Shown here: positions 8,355-17,128 of the stretch, piece after piece
Layout of the letters: the number at the start of each line of letters is the position of its first letter
Position numbering within the stretch: the first letter of the stretch is position 1
DNA from: Paraburkholderia hospita
Lineage (GTDB): Bacteria > Pseudomonadota > Gammaproteobacteria > Burkholderiales > Burkholderiaceae
Direction: 5' to 3'
Length of the DNA: 64,000 nucleotides
Assembly (NCBI RefSeq): GCF_002902965.1
Contig: NZ_CP026106.1
Span: 2,852,001 to 2,916,000, forward strand
Program-made: the position numbers and the translations under genes
Notes under the pieces: generated by a model
Databases searched by the model: none
Told to the model about the DNA's origin: nothing
Seen by the model: the letters and a program-made list of their open reading frames with translations, nothing else

Positions 8355-8996
8355 CTATTTCTCTAACCGTTTTCGCGCACCACAAATCAGCATGACACCT
8401 TCGGCAGCCGTCGCTCGCAACGAGGCGCGCGAGTCACCCGCGCGCGAACGCAATGCAAGACTGTGCAGAATCGCTGACGCGACGCGCGCGAGCACCGCGG
8501 CATCCGCGTTGACTGAAAGCTCGCCGTCTGTTTGCGCACGGCGGATGCGCTTCTCGAATGCGCGATCGAACGATTTGAGGCCTTGCGCCAATCTGGTGCG
8601 CACGGCTTTATCGACTTTCGATTCGACCACGGCCGTGCCGATCAGAAAGCATCCGCGCGGCTCGCCGCCAGTGGGCAGATAAAGCGCGAGCGCGCTGTCG
8701 TAGACCCGTTGCAACGCCTGCGCCAATGGGATGTCGTCGCGCAACGCAAGATGCATCGCCTGCACGCCAGCTTCGACGTAACGGTCCAGCGTGCTCAGAT
8801 AAAGCGAATGCTTGTCGCCGAACGCGGCATACAGGCTGGGGCGATTCATGCCCGTCGCATCGCTCAGCGTATCAAGCGACGTGCCCGAATAGCCGCCGAG
8901 CCAGAATGCATCGGTGGCGTTGCCGAGCGCATCGTCCGCATCGTAGGCGCGAGGCCGTCCGCGTGCGCGTTTCTCACTTTTTGTACTATCTCGCAT
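8355..8996 (-). CDS. TetR/AcrR-family transcriptional regulator
   Basis: This 213-residue TetR-type repressor has an N-terminal HTH around residues 25-65 (GTSLDTLSDATGMNRPSLYAAFGDK) and a ligand-binding C-terminal domain of the kind seen in NemR/AcuR-like regulators. It is divergent to the GST gene with a 73-bp gap that carries matching inverted repeats, one overlapping its own start. It therefore probably represses itself and the GST/VOC pair, with an electrophile or other small molecule as inducer. That inducer is inferred from the GST and glyoxalase-fold neighbours. Confidence 0.9.
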   Translation of the reverse strand: MRDSTKSEKRARGRPRAYDADDALGNATDAFWLGGYSGTSLDTLSDATGMNRPSLYAAFGDKHSLYLSTLDRYVEAGVQAMHLALRDDIPLAQALQRVYDSALALYLPTGGEPRGCFLIGTAVVESKVDKAVRTRLAQGLKSFDRAFEKRIRRAQTDGELSVNADAAVLARVASAILHSLALRSRAGDSRASLRATAAEGVMLICGARKRLEK

Positions 8997-9040
8997 ATAA
9001 ATATTGGCATCTCCGATTTTTGTCCACTATAGTACAAAAA
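8978..9040. promoter_or_regulatory. Putative TetR operator region
   Basis: TTTTTGTACTAT at 8978-8989 and its exact reverse complement at 9029-9040 frame the tetR-GST gap. The right copy also sits inside a partly symmetric block (9017-9040) centred on ACTATAGT. The left copy overlaps the tetR start codon region. Two operator sites for the adjacent TetR protein are the natural reading. Confidence 0.6.
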
Positions 9041-9069
9041 CCATCTATTAGTCGGGAGGAGACGTCGTT

Positions 9070-9690
9070 ATGGATCTGTACTTTTCGCCGCTCGCGTGTT
9101 CGCTCGCTACACGCATCACGTTGTACGAAGCTGGCGCGCAGGCTGGCTTCATTCAGGTGGATACGAAACAGAAGAAGCTGCGCGACGGCTCCGATTTTTA
9201 TCCAGTCAACGCACTCGGCCAGGTGCCCGTGTTGCGCACGGACGAAGGCTGGCTATTGACGGAGAACACAGCTATCCTGCCGTACGTCGCGGACCAGTTT
9301 CCCGAAGCGCAGTTGGCGCCTTTGCCAGGCACCCCACAACGCGCGCAGTTTCAGCAATGGCTCGGCTTTATCAGCACCGAACTGCACAAAGGCATTTTCG
9401 TGCCGTTGCTCGATCCCGCCGCGCCGCATGATTACGCGCGTCAAAAAGTTACGCGGCGGCTCGACTATTTGCAGACGCATCTGTCGACGCACGACTATCT
9501 CCTCGACCGCTTCACGGTCGCGGATGCCTATTTGACGACCGTGTTGAACTGGGCAAAGTATTGCGACGTCGATCTCGCGCAGTGGCCCGCCGTCGATGCG
9601 TATTACCATCGCATCGTGCAGCGTCCGCATGTGGCGAAAGCATTGGCCGAAGAGATTGCGTTGTATCGTGAAGAACAGGCGCTTCAATAA
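9070..9690 (+). CDS. gst: Glutathione S-transferase family protein
   Basis: This 206-residue GST has an N-terminal thioredoxin-like domain (MDLYFSPLACSLATRITLYEAGA, with the NALGQVPVL segment and cis-Pro, then the LTENTAILPYVAD helix). An all-helical C-terminal domain ends with the FTVADAYLTTVLNW motif. It resembles the bacterial beta-class/GstB group. A GGGAGGAG ribosome binding site lies at 9053-9060. It would conjugate glutathione to electrophiles in the cytosol. It is 21 bp from the VOC gene and divergent from TetR, suggesting a small detoxification operon. Confidence 0.9.
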   Translation: MDLYFSPLACSLATRITLYEAGAQAGFIQVDTKQKKLRDGSDFYPVNALGQVPVLRTDEGWLLTENTAILPYVADQFPEAQLAPLPGTPQRAQFQQWLGFISTELHKGIFVPLLDPAAPHDYARQKVTRRLDYLQTHLSTHDYLLDRFTVADAYLTTVLNWAKYCDVDLAQWPAVDAYYHRIVQRPHVAKALAEEIALYREEQALQ

Positions 9691-9711
9691 CGGATCACGC
9701 GAGGATTGCCG

Positions 9712-10062
9712 ATGAAGGTCAACCGCATCGTCTCGAACATCGAAGTGCAGGACGCGGCGCGCGCACAGCGCTTCTATCAGAAGATTCTCGGCCTCGACCT
9801 GCTGATGGATCACGGCTGGATTCGCACCTACGGTTCGGACCAGCCGATGACGGTGCAAATCAGCTTCGCGCAGCAAGGCGGCTCGGACACACCCGTGCCT
9901 GACCTGTCGATCGAAGTCGACGACGTGGACGCCGCCTGTGAAGCGATGCAGGCCGCCGGCTTTGCGATCGAATACGGTCCCGTCGACGAGCCGTGGGGCG
10001 TACGGCGCTTTTATGTGCGCGACCCGTTCGGCAAGCTCGTCAACATTCTCGCGCACCGCTAG
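9712..10062 (+). CDS. VOC/glyoxalase-fold protein
   Basis: This 116-residue protein belongs to the vicinal-oxygen-chelate superfamily, with paired beta-alpha-beta-beta-beta units. It contains VSNIEVQDAARAQRFYQKILGLDL at the N-terminus and VRRFYVRDPFGKLVNIL at the C-terminus. The ATG at 9712 follows GAGG at 9701-9704. It is the second gene after the GST in the putative TetR-controlled unit. The exact activity (glyoxalase, fosfomycin-type thiol transferase, dioxygenase or binding protein) cannot be told; the shortness and the pairing with GST favour detoxification. Confidence 0.85.
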   Translation: MKVNRIVSNIEVQDAARAQRFYQKILGLDLLMDHGWIRTYGSDQPMTVQISFAQQGGSDTPVPDLSIEVDDVDAACEAMQAAGFAIEYGPVDEPWGVRRFYVRDPFGKLVNILAHR

Positions 10063-10382
10063 CACGCGGGCATTCGCACGGCCTTAGGGCAGCGGCAGGC
10101 ATTCCGGAAAATTGCCATCGAACGGACACACCGTTGCGCGCGCAATCGCTTTACTATTGACGCGCGCAGTGTGCGCTGCCTACCGGGAGAACGTCCCCGG
10201 CCGCGCTCGAATTGCGGCCCCATGCGCTCGCGCCCGTTGCGGATCTGCCCGTGCGGCGCGTGGTCGGCGCGCGCCAGGTCGTCGCCAATCTCACGCTCGA
10301 TATCGGTGAGGTCGCGTTCGACTATCTGGCGAACGCCGAGTAGCAACATGGCATGCGGCGCATGCGCGGCACGCGCCGTTCG
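10063..10382. other. Intergenic region with short protein-like frames, no confident gene
   Basis: No complete gene is seen. On the plus strand an open frame without a good start ends at 10343 with a tail reading [21 protein letters not shown]. On the minus strand a 31-codon open tail ends at 10084 with VCPFDGNFPECLPLP. Either could be the remnant of a lost gene, but both are too short to annotate. Confidence 0.3.
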
Positions 10383-11270
10383 CTATTTGCTTTCGATCAG
10401 CTTGACGAGCGTATGCAGCAGGCGATTCGACGGCGTCGCAACGCCAAGCGCGTCGCCCCGCCGCACGATCAGTCCGTTCAGATGATCGATCTCGCTGCGC
10501 TTGCCGCGCGACAGATCTTGTGCCGTCGATGAATACTGCCCAGGCATCGTCTCGGCGATCATGCGCACGGCCTTGTTGATGTCGCCGGGAATCGTGACCC
10601 CATCGGCCTTCGCGACGGCGAGACACTCGTCGACGATATCGCGCATCACGGTTGTCACGCCCTCGCCTTTCACGAGCCGCCCATAAGGCAACTGCGTGAT
10701 CGCCGACAACGCGTTGTAAGCGCAGTTGAGGATCAGCTTCGCCCACAAAGCGCCGCGCACGTTGTCCGAGATTTCGGTGGGTACGCCTGCCGCGATCAGC
10801 GCCTGTGCGACTTCCGCGCTCGCACTGGACGGCTCGATCACCAGCTCGCCGCGTCCGTGATGCCGCACGTGCCCCGGTCCGGCCATTTCCGTCGCGACAT
10901 AGACGACGGCGGCCGCCACTGGCTGCGCAATGACCTTGCGCACTTCGTCCGCGTTTTCGACGCCGTTCTGCAGCGACAGCACGAGCGTGTCAGGCGCGAG
11001 AAATGGCTTGATTTCCAGCGCCGCGCTTTGTGTATCCGTCGATTTCACGCAGAACAACACTAGCTTCGCACCCTGCACCGCACTCGCCTGCGTGCTTGCG
11101 GCGAGGGGAATGCGCTCGTCGAACGATTGCGCTTCGAGACGCAGGCCGCTGCGCTCGATCGCCTCGACGTGTTGACGGCGTCCGATCAATACCACTTCAT
11201 GTCCCGCGCGCGCCAGCATGCCGCCGTAGTAGCAGCCCACCGCGCCCGCGCCCATTACGGCGACTTTCAT
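10383..11270 (-). CDS. panE: 2-dehydropantoate 2-reductase family protein (PanE/ApbA)
   Basis: This 295-residue protein has the N-terminal NADP-binding GAGAVGCYYGG at 7-17, the SLQNGVEN segment near residue 100 and the catalytic-Lys region ALWAKLILNCAYNA near 180 that define ketopantoate reductases. It would reduce 2-dehydropantoate to pantoate for pantothenate and CoA synthesis. Burkholderiaceae often carry several PanE-like paralogues, some of which work on other 2-oxo acids, so the physiological substrate is not certain. No pantothenate gene is adjacent; the next gene on the same strand is a hydrolase 93 bp away. Confidence 0.85.
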   Translation of the reverse strand: MKVAVMGAGAVGCYYGGMLARAGHEVVLIGRRQHVEAIERSGLRLEAQSFDERIPLAASTQASAVQGAKLVLFCVKSTDTQSAALEIKPFLAPDTLVLSLQNGVENADEVRKVIAQPVAAAVVYVATEMAGPGHVRHHGRGELVIEPSSASAEVAQALIAAGVPTEISDNVRGALWAKLILNCAYNALSAITQLPYGRLVKGEGVTTVMRDIVDECLAVAKADGVTIPGDINKAVRMIAETMPGQYSSTAQDLSRGKRSEIDHLNGLIVRRGDALGVATPSNRLLHTLVKLIESK

Positions 11271-11363
11271 ATCAACGCTCTTGTGTAGGGAATTGAAGCG
11301 TCAAAAGTTACCACACGCTGCGCGCGGACGTGTCGAACGCGGCAGTAAAGAGGCGCGTTTTTG

Positions 11364-12254
11364 TCAGGCGCGCGTGCGCACGGCGAGCAGCGCGTCGGCG
11401 AATGCGGCGGGCGCCTCTTGCGGCAGATTGTGTCCCGCGTCGTCGATCACGCGGTGCTCGTACGGCCCCGTGAAATGCGGCGCATGATGCGCGGTCCCGC
11501 CGATTCCCATCACGCCGTCGGTGCTGCCGTCGAGCGAGATCGCCGGCACGGAGATGGGCGGCTGCGCGGCGAGCTGCCGCTCCATTGCGTCGTAGCGCGG
11601 ATCGCCTGCCACCAGCGCATAGCGATGCCGGTACGAATGAATCACGACATCGACGAAATCCGGGTGATCGAACGATGCCGCTGTGCGCGCGTAGCACGCG
11701 TCGTCGAAACGCCAGGTCGGCGACCAGAGTGTCCATAGCAGACGGCACAGCGCGCGGCGATTTTCGGTGAGGCCGGCGCGTCCGCGCTCGCCGTGAAAAT
11801 AGTATTGATACCAGTGGCGCAACTCGTTTTCCGGCAACGCTGGCTTGCCCGACGCTGCGATGTCCTGGATGTTGTAGCCGTTGACCGTGACGAGCCCCTG
11901 CACGCGCTCCGGATAAAGGGCGGCGACGATGCATGCGGCGCGCCCGCCCCAGTCGTAGCCGCCGAGCAACGCGCGTTCGATCTGCAGCGCGTCGAGCAAC
12001 GCGAGCAGATCGGCGGCGAGCGCTGCCTGCTGGCCGGAGCGCGGCGTAGCGGCGGAAAGGAAGCGCGTCGGCCCGTAGCCACGCAGATACGGCACGATCA
12101 CGCGCGCGCCCTGCGCGGCGAGCAAAGGCGCGACTTCGTCGTAGGCGTGAATGTCGTAGGGAAAACCGTGCAGCAACAAGACGGGCCAGCCTTCGGGATG
12201 GCCGGACTCCTCATAGGCGATATCCAGCAGTTCGGTGCTCACGTGCTTCGGCAT
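11364..12254 (-). CDS. Alpha/beta hydrolase, epoxide-hydrolase-like
   Basis: This 296-residue alpha/beta hydrolase has the oxyanion motif LLLHGFPYD near residue 28. The nucleophile elbow is GYDWGG near residue 98, with Asp in place of Ser. The C-terminal catalytic His is in DDAGHNLPQE. The Asp nucleophile points to the epoxide hydrolase/haloalkane dehalogenase branch; the HGFP motif favours epoxide hydrolase. A Shine-Dalgarno AAAAGGAG precedes the ATG at 12254, which is preferred over the upstream in-frame start at 12314. The substrate is unknown. Confidence 0.82.
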   Translation of the reverse strand: MPKHVSTELLDIAYEESGHPEGWPVLLLHGFPYDIHAYDEVAPLLAAQGARVIVPYLRGYGPTRFLSAATPRSGQQAALAADLLALLDALQIERALLGGYDWGGRAACIVAALYPERVQGLVTVNGYNIQDIAASGKPALPENELRHWYQYYFHGERGRAGLTENRRALCRLLWTLWSPTWRFDDACYARTAASFDHPDFVDVVIHSYRHRYALVAGDPRYDAMERQLAAQPPISVPAISLDGSTDGVMGIGGTAHHAPHFTGPYEHRVIDDAGHNLPQEAPAAFADALLAVRTRA

Positions 12255-12496
12255 GACCGGCGGCTCCTTTTCAGGCGATCTACAGACGACGTTCGGGGCG
12301 CAGCGAGCGTTCATGGTAGCGCCGCCGCACGAATCGCGCTGCCCGCTTGCCTCGCGCGAAAGAAAGTCGGTTTACCGCAAACCGATGTCGTATTCTTGCC
12401 ATGCCAGCCGTTCGGCGGCCCGCTACATTCGATCAGACGACGCCCGCAAACCGTCGCTATCCGGGTGCCGCGAGAGACGAACCAGACCGAGCAAGC

Positions 12497-13831
12497 ATGA
12501 AACAGGCACACGATCCGGCGACCCAGCCGTGCGGCGCATTCCCTCTGCACAACACGCAGCCCCTCGCCGATTTCGTCGATAGCGGCCCAGCTCTGGGCAA
12601 GCCTGTCGCGCCCGTTTCCGCGCCGCCGCCCGCTGGCAGCCTGCGCGCCACTGCGATCCTGCTGCTCGGCTACGCGATTCTCATCACGGGCAACGGCCTG
12701 CTCGGCACGTTGATCTCGCTGCGGCTCATCCAGCAGCAGGCGCCGTCGATCGTGGTCGGCGTCGTGCAGTCCGCGTACTACGTCGGCTTCATGATGGGCG
12801 CCTTGTACGGCGGCTCATTGATCGGGCGCGTCGGCCATCATCGTGCGTTCGTCACCTTCGCGGCGGCGTCCGCCTGTTGCGCGCTCGGCTACGCGGTGTG
12901 GGACGCGGACGCGGTCTGGGTGGCGCTGCGCTTCATCACGGGCTTTTGCCTCGTCGGCATTTTCACCGTGGTCGAAAGCTGGCTGCATCAGGTTGCGAGC
13001 AACGCGCAGCGCGGTCGCGTGTTCTCGGCCTATCTGATCACGAACTATCTCGGCGTCGGCATCGGCCAGTTTCTGATCGGCCTCGCGGACCCGGCGGGCT
13101 TCGAACTGTTCAGCGCCGTCGCCGCGTTGTTCACCGCGTCGCTGATTCCCGTTGCCCTGGCGGGCACGGCGCCCGGCCCGATCGCCGCGCACGACACCCA
13201 TGCGGGCGCCTCCTGCGGCGCGCGGCTCGCGCGCGGCCTGTCGGGCTTGCAGACCATCTACCGATGGGCGCCGCTCGGCGTCGTCGCATGTCTCGCGGCG
13301 GGCCTGCTCAACAGCGCGTTCTACACGATGCAGCCGGTGTTCATGCGGCGCGTTGGCTATTCGGTGCCGGACGTGTCGCACTTCATGGGCTTCGCGCTGC
13401 TCGCGGCGCTCGTGCCGCAATGGCCCGTCGCGCGGCTCGCCGACCTGTTCGACCGGCGCAAGGTGCTGCTGTGCCTCGCCGCGCTCGCCGGGTCGCTGAG
13501 CGTCGTGCTGTTCATGCTGCGCGCCGGCGTGCTGATCGAAGCACTCGGTTATCTGTATGTCGCCGTCGCATTCTCGATGTATGGCGTCGTCACGTCCTAT
13601 GTGAACGACTGCGTTCCCGCCGACGAGCGGATCGCCGTCAGCGCCGGTCTGCTGCTGATCTTCTCGCTCGGCGCGAGCGGCGGACCCACGCTCTCGTCGG
13701 CGATGATGGCGATCGCCGGGCCGGCCGGCCTCTATCTTTTCACAGCCCTCGTGATGGGCCTGCTCGCGCTGCTGACGCTGCGTAACCTACGCACGAAGGC
13801 GCCGGCGCGGCGCGTTGCCGACGCGCGTTAG
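12497..13831 (+). CDS. MFS transporter, YcaD-like
   Basis: This 444-residue major facilitator has about twelve hydrophobic segments after a 50-residue polar N-terminus. The inter-TM2/3 region reads GGSLIGRVGHHRAF, a variant of the MFS signature. It resembles YcaD-type or sugar/drug permeases that act in the inner membrane. It is divergent to the epoxide-hydrolase-like gene and convergent to the GT4 gene, so it is probably monocistronic. The substrate cannot be predicted. The start at 12497 lacks a clear Shine-Dalgarno and the N-terminal 40 residues are low in hydrophobicity, so the true start could lie downstream. Confidence 0.82.
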   Translation: MKQAHDPATQPCGAFPLHNTQPLADFVDSGPALGKPVAPVSAPPPAGSLRATAILLLGYAILITGNGLLGTLISLRLIQQQAPSIVVGVVQSAYYVGFMMGALYGGSLIGRVGHHRAFVTFAAASACCALGYAVWDADAVWVALRFITGFCLVGIFTVVESWLHQVASNAQRGRVFSAYLITNYLGVGIGQFLIGLADPAGFELFSAVAALFTASLIPVALAGTAPGPIAAHDTHAGASCGARLARGLSGLQTIYRWAPLGVVACLAAGLLNSAFYTMQPVFMRRVGYSVPDVSHFMGFALLAALVPQWPVARLADLFDRRKVLLCLAALAGSLSVVLFMLRAGVLIEALGYLYVAVAFSMYGVVTSYVNDCVPADERIAVSAGLLLIFSLGASGGPTLSSAMMAIAGPAGLYLFTALVMGLLALLTLRNLRTKAPARRVADAR

Positions 13832-13920
13832 GCTTCGCTTCATCCGCATTGTCGACACATGCGCAACGCGCGGCGCGCTCACGGATCTTTTGCCCTTGTA
13901 GCCCAGCCAGTACCTGCGCC

Positions 13921-14994
13921 TTAAGCCGCCGCCATTCCCACCTGATCCGCCAGCGCAAGCAGATCCGACACATGCCGCGCGATGCACGCGTCGTACAGCA
14001 CCGCATCGCTTGAAAACGTCCGCCGCAAACGCGGCTCTTCCCGCGCGCTGCGCACGGCGTGCATGAGCACGCGGCGCAAGCTGTCGACATCGTTCGGCGC
14101 GAATACGAGCTTGGCCTGCGGCGCGATCACATCGTGGCAGCCAATATTCGACGACAGGATCACGGGCGTCCCGCACATCGCCGATTCCACACCGACGAGA
14201 CCGAACGGCTCATAGCTCGACGCGAGGATCGTATAGTCGGCTGCGCGGTAGCCGTCTTCGATCGCGTTCACGTAGCCGATATAGCGCAGCCGCTGCGACG
14301 TGCGTTCGGGCGGACGCCCCGCCACCGCGACGACGACGGGCAGATCGAGATCGCGCAATGCGGCTTCGATCAACGGCAGTCCCTTGCGTGCGTGACTGCT
14401 CGACGGAAACAGCAGCACGATTTCGTCGTCGGCGAAACCAAGACGTTTGCGCAATGCGCGACGCTCATCGTCGGCGACGGGCGAGAAGCGGCCGTTGTCG
14501 ACGGGCGGATACAGCACGCGGATCTTCGCATCGTCGACGCCGTACAGCAGCCGCAATTCGTCGCGCATCTGCGGCGAATGCGCGACAACAAAGCGCGCGC
14601 GCCGGTATTGACGGCGCTCGAGCGCAATCTGCCGGCGATCGAAGAACGACGGCGCGCGGCCTGTCGCGCTGAGAAAACCCAGATGCGTGCCGCCGCAAAT
14701 CGCGATCTCCGACGCTTCGACGCGATTGCAGCCGATCAGCACATCCACTTTCGCATCGCGCCGCATCGCGCTCAGACGCCGCGAAAACCATTCGTCCCGC
14801 CACTTCCCGGGCAGGAACGACACGTTGATCCGGTGCGGCTCGACGAGGCGGCTTTCCGGCAACTTCGGATCGAACGCGCGGCCGAACACGGCCAGCTTGA
14901 TCCCGGCCGCGACGAGTCCCCGTGTCACCTCGATCGCATAGCGTTCGAGGCCCCCGCTGTACTTCAGTGCATTGCACGACAATCCGATTTTCAT
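13921..14994 (-). CDS. Glycosyltransferase family 4, LPS-core type
   Basis: This 357-residue GT4 (GT-B fold) resembles WaaG-like LPS core glucosyltransferases. It begins MKIGLSCNALKYSGGLERYA and has the donor-site segment ASSYEPFGLVGVESAMCGTPVI near residue 255. It would transfer a sugar from a nucleotide donor onto the LPS core at the cytoplasmic face of the inner membrane. It is the last gene of a minus-strand series with two GT9 genes, another glycosyltransferase and an lptD homologue, which supports an LPS role. The sugar and acceptor are unknown. Confidence 0.87.
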   Translation of the reverse strand: MKIGLSCNALKYSGGLERYAIEVTRGLVAAGIKLAVFGRAFDPKLPESRLVEPHRINVSFLPGKWRDEWFSRRLSAMRRDAKVDVLIGCNRVEASEIAICGGTHLGFLSATGRAPSFFDRRQIALERRQYRRARFVVAHSPQMRDELRLLYGVDDAKIRVLYPPVDNGRFSPVADDERRALRKRLGFADDEIVLLFPSSSHARKGLPLIEAALRDLDLPVVVAVAGRPPERTSQRLRYIGYVNAIEDGYRAADYTILASSYEPFGLVGVESAMCGTPVILSSNIGCHDVIAPQAKLVFAPNDVDSLRRVLMHAVRSAREEPRLRRTFSSDAVLYDACIARHVSDLLALADQVGMAAA

Positions 14995-15066
14995 GCTTTT
15001 TGTTCGATTACCAAACGGCACTGGCAAGTCATCGCGCTTCCGATGTCAGGATACATCGCGCGTTCT

Positions 15067-15984
15067 TTAGCCCTGCTCCGCCAATTGCCTGAACACAGCA
15101 ACAACGCGTCGACACGTCAGCGCCTCGCGCCAGAACTTTTCCTTCAGCCGCGCCGTCGGCAGCCATTGCCACGGCAATACGACGCGCACGGTGCCCCACG
15201 CCGGCCGCCAGCGCTCGGCCACGGCTCTGCGGCGGAACAGGCTGATGGTCGGGACGGACAGATTCGACGCCAGATGGCCGATGCCCGAATCGTTGCCGAT
15301 GAACCAGCCCGACTCATAAAGCCAGCAAGCGAGCGCATGCAGATCGTCGAATACGGGCGCGGCGATGCCGAGCCTTTCGAGTTCGCTCCAGCGTGCCCGC
15401 TCGTTGGGCGCAATCACGAAGCACACTTCGTAACCGAGCGCCTGCAGGCGCCTCGCCAGCGCGATGAAACGCGCCCGCGACCAGCGCTTGTCGTCGGTGC
15501 TCGCTTCGGGGTGAATCACGACGCGATGCCGATACCGCCGATGCTTCAACGTCGCGGGCGCCGTGATGCCGTTCTCTGTCGTCCCGGTGACGATACCGAA
15601 GCGCGTACGGCAAAAGTGCGCGAAGCGCTCCGCCATGCAGCCGGGCGCATTGGCATACTCGATATCGTGCAGATCGATCACATGAGGATGCGCGCCCGCA
15701 AGATGCGCAAACGGCTGATGCCGATGCATCTGCAAGACGGCGTCGAATGCTTCGAGGCGTGTTGCGCAATCCGCCTCGTGTGGCAGCGGATGAATCTCGA
15801 CATGAGGAAACCAGTGTCGCAGCGCAAAAACAGGCGTGCCGAACACGCAGACCTCGATACCGCTTGCGCGCAGGTTCTGCACGATCACCATCGAAACCAG
15901 CGAATCGCCGATTGCATTCGACATCACGAACGCGACTCGCCTGATCGAAGCGAGGCGCACGCTCTGCGGCAATGTCGCGTCCAC
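15067..15984 (-). CDS. Glycosyltransferase family 9 (heptosyltransferase-like), copy 1
   Basis: This 305-residue GT9 protein has the motifs VMSNAIGDSLVSMV at the N-terminus, HPEASTDDKRWSRARF near 175 and the donor-site WFIGNDSGIGHLASNL near 230. It most likely adds heptose or a related sugar to the inner LPS core. It starts with GTG one base after the stop of the next GT9 gene, with GAGG inside that gene as its ribosome binding site, so translation is coupled. It is a paralogue of that neighbour, sharing the WFIGNDSGIGHLAS and HP-x-AST-x-DKRW blocks. Confidence 0.87.
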   Translation of the reverse strand: MDATLPQSVRLASIRRVAFVMSNAIGDSLVSMVIVQNLRASGIEVCVFGTPVFALRHWFPHVEIHPLPHEADCATRLEAFDAVLQMHRHQPFAHLAGAHPHVIDLHDIEYANAPGCMAERFAHFCRTRFGIVTGTTENGITAPATLKHRRYRHRVVIHPEASTDDKRWSRARFIALARRLQALGYEVCFVIAPNERARWSELERLGIAAPVFDDLHALACWLYESGWFIGNDSGIGHLASNLSVPTISLFRRRAVAERWRPAWGTVRVVLPWQWLPTARLKEKFWREALTCRRVVAVFRQLAEQG

Positions 15985-15985
15985 G

Positions 15986-16888
15986 TCAGGCCGCCTCGCG
16001 TTGCAATTGCTGGAATGCGCGCAGCACCTGATTCACCGACAACGCGTACTTCCAGCAGCGCTCCTTGAGCCGGCCCGTCGGCAGCCACGCGCCGCCGACC
16101 AGCACTTTGCCCGCGCCCCAGCCCGGACGCCATGTGCGCGCGATACCGTTGCGCATGAAAAGCGACAGCGTCGGCACCCGAAGGCACGACGCAAGATGAC
16201 CAATGCCCGAATCGTTGCCGATAAACCAGCCGCTCTCCACGAGCCACGCGGCGACGTTATCGAGCGTACCGAGGCGCGGCAAGCCGATGCCGTGCTGTTG
16301 CACGTGTTCCCAATCGGCGCGCTCTTCGTCGGTCACGATGAAATGCGGCTCGAAGCCCTTTGCTTTCAGCTCCAGCGCAAGGCGCACGAAGCGCGGCGCG
16401 AGCCAGCGCTTGTCCGGCGTGCTGGCCGTCGGATGGATTGCCACGCGCAAACGATGCTTGCGATGAATCAGCCCTGCCGGAACCGCGAGGCCATTGCCCG
16501 GCTCCGCGTGATGCAGACGCAGCGACTCGCGGCAAAATTGCGCGAGGCGTCCCGCCATCGGTTCCGTCGAAGGTGCGCGGCACAGATGCTCCAGCACGAG
16601 CGCGTCCGGATGGCGCTGCTCGAGGCGCGGCACTGGGCGGTTGGCGTGAAGCTGGATGACGGTATCGAACGGGCGCAGCAGCGCGTCGGCATCGTCGTCG
16701 CGCAAGGCGGGCTGGATATCGATGCCGGGAAACCAGTCGCGCAACGCCCGCATGTGCTGGCTGAACACGGTGACTGTCTTGCCGCTCAATTGCAGATTGC
16801 GCGCGACCGTCATCAGCAGCAGCGAGTCGCCCAACGCCGGCGACGTGGTCACCGCTACGTTCAAAGCCGAATCGTTGGCGTGCTGCAT
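15986..16888 (-). CDS. Glycosyltransferase family 9 (heptosyltransferase-like), copy 2
   Basis: This 300-residue GT9 protein parallels its downstream neighbour. It has TSPALGDSLLLMTVARNL at the N-terminus, HPTASTPDKRWLAPRF near 155 and WFIGNDSGIGHLASCL near 215. The ATG at 16888 gives the usual GT9 N-terminus; the frame is open further upstream but shows no family sequence there. The tandem pair probably arose by duplication and may add two different sugars, or two heptoses, to the LPS core. The donor is inferred only from the family. Confidence 0.87.
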   Translation of the reverse strand: MQHANDSALNVAVTTSPALGDSLLLMTVARNLQLSGKTVTVFSQHMRALRDWFPGIDIQPALRDDDADALLRPFDTVIQLHANRPVPRLEQRHPDALVLEHLCRAPSTEPMAGRLAQFCRESLRLHHAEPGNGLAVPAGLIHRKHRLRVAIHPTASTPDKRWLAPRFVRLALELKAKGFEPHFIVTDEERADWEHVQQHGIGLPRLGTLDNVAAWLVESGWFIGNDSGIGHLASCLRVPTLSLFMRNGIARTWRPGWGAGKVLVGGAWLPTGRLKERCWKYALSVNQVLRAFQQLQREAA

Positions 16889-17128
16889 GGTTGTTGCTCT
16901 CGGTGAATGACGTGGACCTGGCATCGCGCGTCGACGTATCCGACCGCAACGCATTATAGGTTTGGGCCTGTCACGCAGGATTTGTGCAATCTTTCCAACT
17001 ATTACGCGGGAAGCACCGCATGTCGCTACAGCCCTTGCGGCGCGCAATCGAATCGCGCCGGGCACACACATGCCTTACGCGATAAAGAATCTGAAAGCCT
17101 GAGCGACGTGTGAGAGCGGCATCCATGT

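Noticed and set aside
14059..16068. Long plus-strand open frame of 669 codons over the glycosyltransferase genes
   Set aside because: It lies antisense to three well-recognised glycosyltransferase genes. Its composition is that of a high-GC shadow frame, with Arg, Ala and His runs and no domain.
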